A model generated the notes under the pieces. The model did not search any database. It saw nothing but the letters and a program-made list of their open reading frames with translations, and had not been told where the DNA came from. Positions 1 to 8,070 of a stretch of DNA of 17,071 bases are shown here, in pieces; position 1 is the stretch's first letter; each line of letters begins with the position of its first letter. Position numbers and translations under genes: made by a program. Source of the stretch: Pseudomonadota bacterium (GTDB taxonomy: Bacteria > Bdellovibrionota > Bacteriovoracia > Bacteriovoracales > Bacteriovoracaceae); NCBI GenBank assembly GCA_023432655.1, contig JAEYUK010000029.1, positions 1-17,071 of the forward strand. Reading direction: 5' to 3'.

Positions 1-124
1 CAACGGTCCTTCCCATAGAGTGAGACTGCCAGAGGAAATTCTCGTGGAGATTAGATGCTTTTTGAAGAATACGAAGGATCTCCCGGTAGTCCCGACTTGA
101 CCGGTAATTTTCTAAATTTGCCAT
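1..124 (-). CDS. Start of an unrecognised protein, cut by the window edge
   Basis: Reading leftward from an ATG at 124-122, the frame stays open for 41 codons to the window edge. The peptide begins MANLENYRSSRDYREILRIL and later contains NFLWQSHSMGRTV. A TAG stop lies directly upstream of the ATG, so this is the most upstream ATG in the frame. No convincing Shine-Dalgarno sequence precedes it. The fragment is too short to place in a family: it has no signal peptide and looks like a soluble amphipathic helix followed by a strand. It is divergent from the lipoprotein gene at 229. The rest of the gene lies outside the window. Confidence 0.5.
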   Translation of the reverse strand, partial: MANLENYRSSRDYREILRILQKASNLHENFLWQSHSMGRTV

Positions 125-152
125 CTATATAGCATGCAAAATTTGTACGGCT

Positions 153-182
153 TTGACAAACAAGCACATTACTCAGGTATAT
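153..182 (+). promoter_or_regulatory. Possible sigma70-type promoter for the lipoprotein gene
   Basis: TTGACA at 153-158 matches the -35 consensus exactly. GTATAT at 177-182 (or TATATT at 178-183) could be the -10, giving a spacer of 18-19 bases. It lies about 45 bases before the ATG at 229. The -10 match is only partial and no transcript data are available. Confidence 0.4.
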
Positions 183-228
183 TGCACTGTGATTCACATC
201 TCCTTAAGAAATATGGCAGGATAAACTC

Positions 229-1005
229 ATGGTTAAAATGCTACTATTGATTATGGTTATCTTCTCAGGATTTGGTTGCGCGGCCAAGAAAATGGCGATC
301 GACAACGCAGAAACACTCATCATCTATCAAATTGGCAAGGACTTGCCTTTAAGTAAACCACAAAAAAATGAGCTTAATAAGGATGTCATTTCATTCTTAA
401 ATGGGCTTAAACCATTGTCGACAAAACTCCAGTATGTTCTCCAAAAGTTTAATCCTGCTGATCTGGAAACTATAGATTCAACATACCAGGAATTGGAAAA
501 GAGTTACTTAATAATCGCGCAAGACTTCTCAAAAATCCTGGCACGCAGTATGGCAGACTTTAATCAAACTCAGCAAAATGAGTATCTTGAAATTCAAAAA
601 AAGAAAGCATCCAAAATTAAGAAGAATAAGCCTTCGGAGCGCCTAAAAAAATCGAAAGAGCGGCTAGAGCATTTTCTGGGGCAAGTAACCGAGGAGCAAC
701 AAAACCTCCTTGCGGGCCAAAACGCCTACTTTGAGGAAAGAGCACTGAGTAGAATTGAAAGAAGAGGAAAACTTCAGGAGCAATTTAAGGAGATCTTTTC
801 AAAGGATATTACTTCTACTGAAAAAGAAAAACTCATCTTTGAGGCTTTTGTGAATTATCAGAAAGAATCTCTCGCTGGAAATAAGAATCTGGAAATGCTC
901 AAAGTACTCCTTCCAACTTTGAAGAAAGACCAAATTAAACACTTAAACTCCAAAAAGAATGAAATTATCGATCTCTTAAAGTACTTTAATAAAAAAGAAT
1001 ACTAG
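229..1005 (+). CDS. Helical lipoprotein, DUF6279-like
   Basis: This is a 258-residue protein with a lipoprotein-type signal: basic start, hydrophobic stretch over residues 5-13, then a Cys at 17 in GFGC. The lipobox is loose because the -3 residue is Gly. The mature part is almost wholly helical and charged. It has an early IIYQIGKDLPLSKPQKNEL segment and a later RLEHFLGQVTEEQQNLL segment followed by an ERR-rich helix. That layout resembles the DUF6279 family of periplasmic lipoproteins, whose function is unknown; the assignment is from memory of the family pattern and is tentative. AGGA at 218-221 is an adequate ribosome binding site for the ATG at 229. The gene converges on ligD, and the two stop codons share the bases CTAG (1002-1005). 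It probably faces the periplasm, anchored in a membrane. Confidence 0.7.
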   Translation: MVKMLLLIMVIFSGFGCAAKKMAIDNAETLIIYQIGKDLPLSKPQKNELNKDVISFLNGLKPLSTKLQYVLQKFNPADLETIDSTYQELEKSYLIIAQDFSKILARSMADFNQTQQNEYLEIQKKKASKIKKNKPSERLKKSKERLEHFLGQVTEEQQNLLAGQNAYFEERALSRIERRGKLQEQFKEIFSKDITSTEKEKLIFEAFVNYQKESLAGNKNLEMLKVLLPTLKKDQIKHLNSKKNEIIDLLKYFNKKEY

Positions 1006-3341
1006 GAAACTTTCTTCTTTTTTGAAGTTTCTTCCAAAATATAAATTTTTTGCTTTAACTTCATCATTCCTTCCCAAGGATCTTTTTTACGGCCTTTAAC
1101 TTTCTTGAGCGCTTTCGCCAGAGTAAATTCATCAGAGCTTTTAATTTTTTTAAGTTCTGTCCATGTAATAGGCAGTGCTACAGCGCTTGTGGGCTTCGCA
1201 CGAAGTGAATAAGGAACAACAGCGGTGGCCCCATATCCGTTTCTTAAATAATCAATAAAGATCTTTTTGACTCTTTTATTCTTTGCCATGTTGGCAACAT
1301 ACTTCTTCGGGTTCTGTGCCACCATTTGAAGTGCCAATGTTTGAGCGAAGGCTTTGATCTGATCCCAATCATAGATCGGCGCTACAGGAATATGAACATG
1401 AAGACCTTTACCGCCAGTGACTTTTACAAAACTGATTAGGCCGAGATCATCCAGTATTTCTTTTAATTCAAAAGCGGCCCCTCTTACGTCATTCCATGGG
1501 ACACCGGGACCAGGATCAAAATCCATGACGATCTGATCAGGAGTCAGGTAATCGTCATAATGACAATTCCAAGAATGAATTTCAAAGGCATTCAATTGCA
1601 CTAATTCCCGCAGGCCTGAGGCTGAACTTATGGCGAGATAAGTACCTTCCCCCTTCTCTTCTTTGATGTCGAAGGTATGGAACGATTCTGGAACTTTACC
1701 GCTAATATGCTTCTGAAAAAAACAAGTGCCTTCACTTCCCTGTGGACACCTTACTAACGACAAAGGCCGGTTCTTAACATAAGGGAGCATGAGTTTTGAA
1801 ACCTTCTCGTAGTAATCAGCTATCATTAGCTTAGTAATTTTTTCTTTTTTAAAAAGGATTTTATCCGGTGAAGAGACATCTCTGAGTTTCAGCATTTTGG
1901 CCTTTTCTTTATGTATTTCTACCGGTGCCTTATCCTCTCTCAGCCCCTGGAAAACAGGAGCTCTCAATATTCCTTCTTCTGTCCAGTTTCCAAAGGAGAC
2001 TTCGCAAATTTTCTCCGGCCTCACCCAATGGATCCCTTTCCCTTTGGGAGACTTGAGATCAAAAGGAGTTGAATTCTGTTCGATTTCTTTTAAGGTCGTT
2101 TTAATGATACTCAACGACTTACTAGAAAAACCTGTTCCGACTTTACCCACATAGCGTAACTTATCTTTTTCATAAACTCCCAGGAGAAGTGCTCCCAGTC
2201 CAGTACGTCCCCCTTGTGGGTTAGTCCAGCCTCCTATGACAAATTCCTGCCGTTCTGAACACTTGGTTTTAACCCACAAATCATTCCGGCCGGAGCGGTA
2301 AGGACCGTCGGACAATTTAGATACCACACCTTCCAATTTGTGTTCGCAAGAAACAGTGAAAAAGTCATGACCCTTCTGTGTAATATGATCACTGTACTTA
2401 ATATTTTTAGAGTTCTTATCTAAAAGTGATTTTAACAGTTCTTTTCTCTCTGCCAGGGGTTTGGACCTCAGGTCTTCCCCATTCAAATAAAGAAGGTCAA
2501 AAATATAATAAACTAACCCCTTATCGTTCTTGCTTTTAAGAGTATTTTGTAATTTTTGAAAATGAGATCTTCCCTCTTCATCGAGTGCCACTATTTCACC
2601 GTCAAAAATAGCGTCATGTGCCCCCATCTTTTCCAAGGTGTTAAGGATGTGCGGAAAATAATTACTCCAGTCTAGACCATTCCGAGTATAAAGTGTTCCA
2701 ACTCCGTGCTGTAAATGTCCTTGCATGCGGTAACCGTCGTACTTCATTTCATGAAACCAGCTTCCTTCTTCTTCTGGCACAGCCGTTACTAACCGTGGAA
2801 GTTGAGGCTGAATAAATCCTGGCCACGGGTCCTGGCGCTCCACTTCTTTCTCCTCCCGGTGCTTGATAAGAAGCCAATTATTTTTTTTCTGGTCTCCCCC
2901 AAGACGTGTACGAACTAAAACAAAACTCCCTTTGAGCTTTTTTCCATAGAGCTTAAATTTGAGTTCTCCTTTTTTGAGTGCGGCGCCAGGGTCTTCGCTT
3001 TCTGATTCCCAAGACCCTTTATCCCAAATGAATACTTCACCTGCTCCATACTCTCCTTCCGGGATCTTTCCATGAAACTTTGCGTATTCCAAAGGATGAT
3101 CTTCTGTTTGGACGGCAAGTCTTTTGTCTTTTGGGTCAAGAGAAGGCCCCTTAGGGACGGCCCAACTTTTCAACACACCTTCGAACTCCAGCCGAAAATC
3201 GTAATGTAGTCTTCTCGCATGGTGCTCCTGAACTACAAAAATGAGCTTAGAAGATTTTTTAGTTGAAGTATCTCCACTCGGTTCAGAGGTTTTTTTAAAG
3301 TTTCTTTTTTTCTGATAGGTTTTTAAAAGTTTCTTGGACAT
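1002..3341 (-). CDS. ligD: DNA ligase D, non-homologous end joining
   Basis: This 779-residue multifunctional repair enzyme acts with Ku to process, fill and seal double-strand breaks. Domain order is 3'-phosphoesterase (about 30-165), ATP-dependent ligase (about 180-480), then primase-polymerase (about 490-770), the order seen in Pseudomonas LigD. The phosphoesterase has the expected H40, H46, D48, R50, H82 and Y86. The ligase has the nucleotidyl lysine K200 in EMKYDGYR, DGEIVALDEEG (247 onward), EGVVSK (337-342) and WVKTK (356-360). The polymerase has the metal aspartates in MDFDP (D607, D609), GGKGLHVHIP with H648, and D697 in IFIDYLRN. All three activities therefore look intact. The ATG is 8 bases after the ku stop, and its AAGGGGG ribosome site overlaps that stop (TAAGGGGG), so the two are cotranscribed and probably translationally coupled. 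Both termini are lysine-rich. Confidence 0.96.
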   Translation of the reverse strand: MSKKLLKTYQKKRNFKKTSEPSGDTSTKKSSKLIFVVQEHHARRLHYDFRLEFEGVLKSWAVPKGPSLDPKDKRLAVQTEDHPLEYAKFHGKIPEGEYGAGEVFIWDKGSWESESEDPGAALKKGELKFKLYGKKLKGSFVLVRTRLGGDQKKNNWLLIKHREEKEVERQDPWPGFIQPQLPRLVTAVPEEEGSWFHEMKYDGYRMQGHLQHGVGTLYTRNGLDWSNYFPHILNTLEKMGAHDAIFDGEIVALDEEGRSHFQKLQNTLKSKNDKGLVYYIFDLLYLNGEDLRSKPLAERKELLKSLLDKNSKNIKYSDHITQKGHDFFTVSCEHKLEGVVSKLSDGPYRSGRNDLWVKTKCSERQEFVIGGWTNPQGGRTGLGALLLGVYEKDKLRYVGKVGTGFSSKSLSIIKTTLKEIEQNSTPFDLKSPKGKGIHWVRPEKICEVSFGNWTEEGILRAPVFQGLREDKAPVEIHKEKAKMLKLRDVSSPDKILFKKEKITKLMIADYYEKVSKLMLPYVKNRPLSLVRCPQGSEGTCFFQKHISGKVPESFHTFDIKEEKGEGTYLAISSASGLRELVQLNAFEIHSWNCHYDDYLTPDQIVMDFDPGPGVPWNDVRGAAFELKEILDDLGLISFVKVTGGKGLHVHIPVAPIYDWDQIKAFAQTLALQMVAQNPKKYVANMAKNKRVKKIFIDYLRNGYGATAVVPYSLRAKPTSAVALPITWTELKKIKSSDEFTLAKALKKVKGRKKDPWEGMMKLKQKIYILEETSKKKKVS
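1006..1031 (+). terminator. Weak hairpin after the lipoprotein stop, inside ligD
   Basis: GAAACTT (1006-1012) and AAGTTTC (1025-1031) form a perfect 7-bp stem with a 12-base loop, starting one base after the lipoprotein stop codon. The stem is AT-rich and has no immediate T tract, so it is at best a weak terminator. It lies entirely within the lysine-rich C-terminal codons of ligD. Confidence 0.25.
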
Positions 3342-3349
3342 AGGCCCCC

Positions 3350-4225
3350 TTAGCTTGCTTTTTTACGTGCCGAAGCTTTTTTGGAAACTTTTTTAGATCC
3401 ATTCTTAGAAGATGCAGTTGTTTTTCTCTTGCTCGCCTCAAGAGATTTTTTAAGTAATGGCATGAGATCTACGACTGTACCAGTGTTTCCCTTTTCTTCT
3501 TTCGGGGTTTCACCATAATCAATTTCGTATTTTTCTCCTGCTTTAACTTTCTTATCAATAATTTTTAGAAGATCGTCATTGTAAGTATCTTTATACTGCT
3601 CCGGTTTCCATTCTCCGGTCATTCCTTCTATGAGTTCCTGCGCCATTTTAATTTCTTTAGCACTGAATTTAGGCTTCTCAACGTCATCTAAGTAATCAAC
3701 CTCATCGGCTTCTAAAACTTCGTGGGCAAATCTCATCATTTCAAGAATTAAATATTCCCCTTTGGCCATAATACAGGCCAGATGCATTTTGGTCCTGATA
3801 ACAATTTTTGCGATGGCAACCTTGTTCGTCTTCTTCAGAGCTTCACAGAGAAGGAAATAACCTTTTATCCCGTTTTTCTGAGGAACGAGATAATAAGGTT
3901 TCTCAAAAAACATAAGATCAATTTCTTCAAATGAGACGAAGTCTTCGATATCAATTGTTTGTGTGGCCTTAGGATTAGCTGCTTTAAAATCTTCTTTATT
4001 CACAATGACGAATTCACCAGACTCATGCTCAAATCCCTTGACGATTCTTCCCCACGGAACTTCCTTTCCATCTTTAGCGCTGACTTTCTTATATTTAATG
4101 GGTGAGAGGTCTTTTTCATCGAGCATTTTAAAACTTAGTTCATGTCCCTCTTCTGCTTTCTGGAGAGAAACAGGGATATTTAGCAAACCGAAGCTGATTG
4201 ACCCTTTCCATATGCTTCCTGCCAT
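3350..4225 (-). CDS. ku: Ku protein, DNA end-binding for NHEJ
   Basis: This 291-residue bacterial Ku homodimer subunit is of normal family length. It opens with MAGSIWKGSISFGLLNIPVS, the characteristic Ku start, and carries SFKMLDEKDLSPI, FEKPYYLVPQK and the GEYLILEMMRFAHEV segment of the core barrel (to about residue 230). The last 35 or so residues are a Lys/Ser/Ala-rich basic tail of the kind that in other bacterial Ku proteins assists DNA binding and LigD recruitment. A strong AAGGAG precedes the ATG by a few bases. It is the first gene of the ku-ligD operon and is divergent from the oxidoreductase gene at 4364. Its role is to ring broken DNA ends and recruit LigD. Confidence 0.96.
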   Translation of the reverse strand: MAGSIWKGSISFGLLNIPVSLQKAEEGHELSFKMLDEKDLSPIKYKKVSAKDGKEVPWGRIVKGFEHESGEFVIVNKEDFKAANPKATQTIDIEDFVSFEEIDLMFFEKPYYLVPQKNGIKGYFLLCEALKKTNKVAIAKIVIRTKMHLACIMAKGEYLILEMMRFAHEVLEADEVDYLDDVEKPKFSAKEIKMAQELIEGMTGEWKPEQYKDTYNDDLLKIIDKKVKAGEKYEIDYGETPKEEKGNTGTVVDLMPLLKKSLEASKRKTTASSKNGSKKVSKKASARKKAS

Positions 4226-4252
4226 AGGCGCTCCTTGGTTTTAGTCATCATA

Positions 4253-4280
4253 AATATACAGGCAAACTTCCCCAAGTGAA
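4253..4280 (-). promoter_or_regulatory. Possible promoter for ku-ligD
   Basis: On the minus strand, TTCACT (4280-4275) and TATATT (4258-4253) are separated by 16 bases and sit about 28 bases before the ku ATG. Four of six bases match the -35 consensus and five of six the -10. No operator-like repeat is evident beside it. Confidence 0.4.
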
Positions 4281-4363
4281 GGCCCTTTCTCCCTGAGCAA
4301 AATGTTTTAATCAATACTTATGAGTGGCATTTACTTTGCTTACTTACTAGCTAAGGAGTTCGT

Positions 4364-5491
4364 ATGTTTTCAAAACCCAAGGAAAGAATTAGATATGCTG
4401 TAGTTGGTCTTGGTTACATTGCCCAGGTGGCCGTGCTACCTGCATTCAAAAATGCCAGGAGGAACTCCGTATTGACGGCACTTGTTTCTGGCGATAAGGA
4501 AAAGCTAAAACGACTTGGCGAGAAATATAATGTAGAAAAGTGTTATCTCTACTCTGAATTTGAAGACTGTCTACGTCGTGGTGAAGTTGATGCCGTTTAC
4601 ATCGCGACCCCTAATTTCTATCACCGAAACATCATGGAAACGGCAGCAAAATATGGAGTCCATGTTCTTTGTGAAAAGCCCATGGCGGTCACAACAGAAG
4701 ATTGTCTTTCGATGATCACGCAAGCCGAAAAAAATAACATTCAACTCATGATCGCTTATCGTTTGCATTTTGAGTCTTCTAATCTTGAGGCGATAAAGAT
4801 TGCTCATTCAAAAAAAATTGGTGACCTTAAAGTTTTCAACTCTATTTTTACCATGCAGATAAAAGATGGTCAGAATATACGCCTTGAAGATATCGATAAA
4901 GGTGGAGGTCCACTTTACGATATTGGAATTTACTGCATTAACGCCGCAAGGTACTTGTTTAAAGCAGAACCAACTGAAGTCTTTGGTCTTGTGAACAACA
5001 GCAAGGACGCTCGCTTTAAAAAAGTGGACGAACTTATTAGTTGCATCATGAAATTCCCCGATGGAAAAATCGCCAGCTTTACCGTTAGTTTTGGTGCCTT
5101 CGGAGCTGCTGATTATGATCTCGTAGGGACAAAAGGAAGAATCCGGTTAGAAAATAGTTACAAGTACGCCAATACTATGACTTTAAAAACTTACGAAGAT
5201 AATAAAGTCATTACCAAGAAGTATCCTAAAAGAGACCAATTTGCGCCAGAACTTATCTATTTTTCTGAATGTATTCAGAAAAAGAAAAAACCTGAACCAT
5301 CTGGAGAAGAAGGTCTTGCTGATGTGAAAATAATTGAGGCGATTCTTCTTTCCATCGATCTAGGTACACCCATTACGATTGATGAGATTAATAAGAAATC
5401 CAGACCTGGTGAAGGCCAGAAAATTACCCGCCCTTCCTTTTCCAGACCTCGTTTATTCAATGCAACCGGTCCTGGTGGTGAAAAACATTAA
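4364..5491 (+). CDS. Gfo/Idh/MocA-family NAD(P)-dependent oxidoreductase
   Basis: This 375-residue sugar-type dehydrogenase has an N-terminal Rossmann fold: a dinucleotide-binding loop VGLGYIA (14-20), then DAVYIATPNFYH and the family hallmark CEKP (103-106) with the catalytic lysine K105. The C-terminal alpha/beta domain contains AYR (131-133) and GGPLYDIGIYCINAARYLF (181-199), which supplies the active-site Asp/Tyr/Asn pattern seen in glucose-fructose oxidoreductase relatives. No signal peptide is present, so it is cytoplasmic. AAGGAG at 4353-4358 fixes the ATG at 4364. It is followed after 16 bases by a small exported-protein gene, probably in the same transcript. The substrate cannot be read from the sequence; a sugar or sugar derivative is expected for the family. 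Confidence 0.9.
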   Translation: MFSKPKERIRYAVVGLGYIAQVAVLPAFKNARRNSVLTALVSGDKEKLKRLGEKYNVEKCYLYSEFEDCLRRGEVDAVYIATPNFYHRNIMETAAKYGVHVLCEKPMAVTTEDCLSMITQAEKNNIQLMIAYRLHFESSNLEAIKIAHSKKIGDLKVFNSIFTMQIKDGQNIRLEDIDKGGGPLYDIGIYCINAARYLFKAEPTEVFGLVNNSKDARFKKVDELISCIMKFPDGKIASFTVSFGAFGAADYDLVGTKGRIRLENSYKYANTMTLKTYEDNKVITKKYPKRDQFAPELIYFSECIQKKKKPEPSGEEGLADVKIIEAILLSIDLGTPITIDEINKKSRPGEGQKITRPSFSRPRLFNATGPGGEKH

Positions 5492-5507
5492 GTCAAAGTG
5501 AGGCATT

Positions 5508-5939
5508 ATGAAGATTGTGCTTCTTTTAGCTATAATTGGTCTCTCTTTCGCATTAACTGCGGCCACTCCGGATGTGGCAACTTCCATGGTTCCTAGAGGA
5601 AAATTATTCGAACAAATCGGTCGGGACTATATAGTTAAATCACCTGCTGGGACCAAAATAGAAATAGAATTCAACCGAACAGGACTTCTTCAAAAGGCCA
5701 AAGGCCGCAATTTAAATAAAGGTGATGAGCTTGAGCCTGGTGAAGGTCTGCTCTCTCTTGGGAGCGTCGCTCATCTGGCCTTAAAAGCTGGCAAAAAACC
5801 GGAAGGTCCGTGGATCCTTGATAATGATAAAAAATGGGGATGGGTTTACGAGTTCGATCACTTATTAATATCCGCTAAAGACGGAAAAATCATTCAGGAA
5901 AAAACCGATCTCCCTAAAGTCGGGAGATCGGAGGAATGA
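5508..5939 (+). CDS. Small exported protein of unknown function
   Basis: This 143-residue protein has a clear Sec signal peptide (MKIVLLLAIIGLSFALTAA, cleavage probably near residue 19-20). The mature part starts with TPDVATSMVPRGKLFEQIG and is mixed strand/helix, with a PGEGLLSLGSVAHLALKAGK helix and a WGWVYEFDHLLISAKDGKII strand pair. The latter superficially resembles PepSY-like small periplasmic domains, but I cannot assign a family. There are no cysteines. GTGAGG precedes the ATG, and the gene sits 16 bases after the oxidoreductase. Its last codons encode KTDLPKVGRSEE and coincide with a perfect 10-bp inverted repeat that is the terminator of the opposing gene, so terminator function may constrain the C-terminal residues. 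Confidence 0.75.
   Translation: MKIVLLLAIIGLSFALTAATPDVATSMVPRGKLFEQIGRDYIVKSPAGTKIEIEFNRTGLLQKAKGRNLNKGDELEPGEGLLSLGSVAHLALKAGKKPEGPWILDNDKKWGWVYEFDHLLISAKDGKIIQEKTDLPKVGRSEE
5899..5931 (-). terminator. Intrinsic terminator of the L,D-transpeptidase gene
   Basis: CCGATCTCCC (5905-5914) and GGGAGATCGG (5922-5931) form a perfect 10-bp stem with a 7-base loop. On the minus strand the stem is followed at once by six T (5904-5899), a textbook Rho-independent terminator beginning 11 bases after the leftward gene's stop codon. It lies wholly inside the coding region of the rightward gene. On the plus strand a run of five T (5940-5944) lies 8 bases after the stem, so weak bidirectional action is possible. 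Confidence 0.8.
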
Positions 5940-5942
5940 TTT

Positions 5943-7346
5943 TTAGTAGCGCTGAAAATAACGGGGAGGATACTTTCCAAAGACATCATCAAATCCCTGA
6001 AGCTTATGCCCTTCTTCGGTGTACTGAATAATACGGTTAGGTCGATAATCAAATCTTTTAATTTTAACTTCTTTATGGACTCCCTCTCGGACCAATTTTT
6101 TACTACCTACGATGTATTTCGGAATATTCTTCAAACGGTCCGAGGTTAAGTCGTAGTATTTTGCCGCAAATTTATTAGTCGTTAAAAATGATTTTGCCTG
6201 GGTGTCAACTAAGTAAGGTCTGATGACGTCCTCAATTGAGCGGCCTTTGGGAACATTCACCGTCGTCGGAATGTTATAGTACTTAACATCGATCGCCTCA
6301 ACTTCCCCGTCTCTATCAATATCTGCGACATCAAAATAATCCAGAACTGTCACTTTGATCTGATTGGCAGAAGCTTTCAGATCACTTGGCATCAAGGCCC
6401 TAAGTTCCAAAATATCACTTCCATCCATCCGGTGGCAGCCGTGAGAAACGTAACCTCTTCTTAAAAACCAAACATCTAATGGAGAGAAATTAGAAATAGG
6501 TCCGTGAAAGGCCACCCCACTCCACTCGATTAAAAGGAAAGGGAATCCACCGAACTCATCATTCCATTTATTTGACCACCAACGGGCCTCGATAGATTCT
6601 GCCGTTTTAAGGTCGGTTGTCATCTCTTTAGGCTGACTGAAAGGGCCTTCCACTGTTGCAGCAATTGGATACACGAGAGTGAGAAATCCTTTGTATCCTG
6701 CTTTATCTGATTTTTCCGTATACAGGTGTCCTAAATGCTTTTTAAAAAGCCGACGCGAGTTCTCCTCGGACAAAAGATTCCCTAGTTTTTTATTATCATT
6801 TATCACATCATCAGCTTTTTCATGAGTATCAAAAAGATAACGAAAATAAGCTTCTTTTATGGAAGTTTTATAATCATCTTCGACTTGGTTACTGACGTAG
6901 TTTTTGGAGTTTCTTTCCTCAAGATAAATATCACCACCGGTTTTCTCCAGGATATGTGCCGAATACTGCTCCGCAATCCTAACCCATGCCTGAGTAGAGG
7001 CTGGTGAATTCTCAGCGAGCTTGGACATTTTAACCAGTGGATGGAGTGAAAATACAGGATCCGTCATGGCATCATTGATTCTCTGCCAGCGCTTAAAAAG
7101 TTGATGGGCGTAGGTATCTATGCGCCCCTGATTCACATGGGCGGTGACCCGGGCCGTAAGGGCCATTTTAGAAATAGTAATTTCAATTTCAGGGCCTTCG
7201 AATTTGGGAACATCCCCTAGATACAGGTAGCGTCCGGTATGGGAATTTTTGAGCTTAGGTGTGTCTGTTCTTTCATGAGGCATGGGACCTTTGGCCCAAC
7301 TTCCAAGACAAAGACTAAGCATCGTCAAAAACAATAATTGTTTCAT
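5943..7346 (-). CDS. Secreted L,D-transpeptidase (YkuD-type) with EF-hand-like loop
   Basis: This 467-residue protein has a signal peptide (MKQLLFLTMLSLCLGSWA, cleavage near 18). The catalytic signature of YkuD-type L,D-transpeptidases is present: H281-G282 and, after 18 residues, SHGCHRM with nucleophile C304, H302 and R306. The Cys+1 residue is His rather than the usual aliphatic. Such enzymes make or edit 3-3 cross-links, or attach proteins to peptidoglycan, in the periplasm. Residues 342-353 (DIDRDGEVEAID) fit a 12-residue EF-hand-type calcium loop with acidic residues at 1, 3, 5, 7, 9 and 12. The first 220 residues form a helical region of unknown role. GGGGA precedes the ATG. The gene ends 3 bases from the opposing gene and uses the terminator inside it. 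In Bdellovibrio, L,D-transpeptidases remodel prey and self walls; that role here is inference. Confidence 0.87.
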   Translation of the reverse strand: MKQLLFLTMLSLCLGSWAKGPMPHERTDTPKLKNSHTGRYLYLGDVPKFEGPEIEITISKMALTARVTAHVNQGRIDTYAHQLFKRWQRINDAMTDPVFSLHPLVKMSKLAENSPASTQAWVRIAEQYSAHILEKTGGDIYLEERNSKNYVSNQVEDDYKTSIKEAYFRYLFDTHEKADDVINDNKKLGNLLSEENSRRLFKKHLGHLYTEKSDKAGYKGFLTLVYPIAATVEGPFSQPKEMTTDLKTAESIEARWWSNKWNDEFGGFPFLLIEWSGVAFHGPISNFSPLDVWFLRRGYVSHGCHRMDGSDILELRALMPSDLKASANQIKVTVLDYFDVADIDRDGEVEAIDVKYYNIPTTVNVPKGRSIEDVIRPYLVDTQAKSFLTTNKFAAKYYDLTSDRLKNIPKYIVGSKKLVREGVHKEVKIKRFDYRPNRIIQYTEEGHKLQGFDDVFGKYPPRYFQRY

Positions 7347-7560
7347 ATAAGTCCCCAGTTTAATTTAAAGGTTCTTACTACAATACTCATGCCAATACCC
7401 AACTGATTCTAAGGCCTATTATTGTATAAAATTTAGACAGGTGGGTAGAAAAGTTACAGAAGATCTTTACTCTACCATCCTTCAGGAAGATCCAAGATTC
7501 CAAGCTTAGAAAAGCTTTTTAGAATAAGGGTGGATGAAACGCTTTCAAGGAGTTCAGTCT

Positions 7561-8058
7561 ATGGATACGACCAGTGAAAATTTCAAGAAGCTTTACCGCA
7601 TGATTCGAGACATAAAATTCACCATGCTCACCACTGTCAGTACTGACGGCTCAATCCATTCCCGTCCTATGCTCCCTCAGGATTTTAATAAGGTTGAATT
7701 TGACGGTACCTTATGGTTTTTTTCGCGGAAGAATTCCTTAAAGAATCATGCTATTGAAAATGATCAACACGTGAATCTCACTTTTACTAATCAAGAAAAA
7801 AAGCACTACGTTTCCATCAGCGGTAAGGCCACCATATCTGAAGACAAAGATTTCATGAAACGGTTGTGGAATCCGATCCTAAATAATTGGTTTCCTCAAG
7901 GTCTTGATGACCCTCACTTAAGTCTTATTGGTGTGAGTGTTGATGCTGCTGAAGTATGGGATTCGCCTTCAGGAGAAATGATTCAACTCACTGGACTAAG
8001 TGGACCAGGCATTCCGATGGGAGATAACCGCCCCGGCGAAATTTCAGCGAACCAGTAG
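7561..8058 (+). CDS. Pyridoxamine 5'-phosphate oxidase-like general stress protein
   Basis: This 165-residue protein has the FMN-binding split-barrel of the pyridoxamine-phosphate-oxidase-like general stress family. It begins with the helix SENFKKLYRMIRDIKFTML and the strand pair TTVSTDGSIHSRPM, then GTLWFFSRKNSLKNHAIEND, VNLTFTNQEKKHYVSISG and AAEVWDSPSG. These proteins bind flavin and are usually stress-induced, and most lack true oxidase activity. I prefer the ATG at 7561 because AAGGAG at 7547-7552 lies 8 bases before it. The in-frame ATG at 7534 would add nine residues but has its G-rich sequence too close. It is followed after 12 bases by the 68-codon gene at 8071, almost certainly in one operon. 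Confidence 0.85.
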   Translation: MDTTSENFKKLYRMIRDIKFTMLTTVSTDGSIHSRPMLPQDFNKVEFDGTLWFFSRKNSLKNHAIENDQHVNLTFTNQEKKHYVSISGKATISEDKDFMKRLWNPILNNWFPQGLDDPHLSLIGVSVDAAEVWDSPSGEMIQLTGLSGPGIPMGDNRPGEISANQ

Positions 8059-8070
8059 GAGAATAAAATC

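Noticed and set aside
976..989. Perfect 14-bp palindrome TTAAAGTACTTTAA at the end of the lipoprotein gene
   Set aside because: It is within coding sequence, AT-rich, without spacer or T tract; too weak to call a terminator of ligD.
7444..7476. Imperfect hairpin GGTAGA/TCTACC upstream of the stress operon
   Set aside because: The stem is short with a bulge and a long loop, and has no T tract; not distinguishable from chance.
7369..7509. A rightward open frame of 47 codons before the flavin-type stress gene, with a peptide end that looks protein-like
   Set aside because: It has no ATG, only a GTG at 7441 without a ribosome site, and would give 22 residues. It could be a gene remnant but cannot be supported.
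7502..7520. AAGCTT/AAGCTT stem followed by T residues, resembling a small terminator
   Set aside because: AAGCTT is itself a palindrome, the stem is only 6 AT-rich pairs, and no upstream rightward gene needs terminating there.
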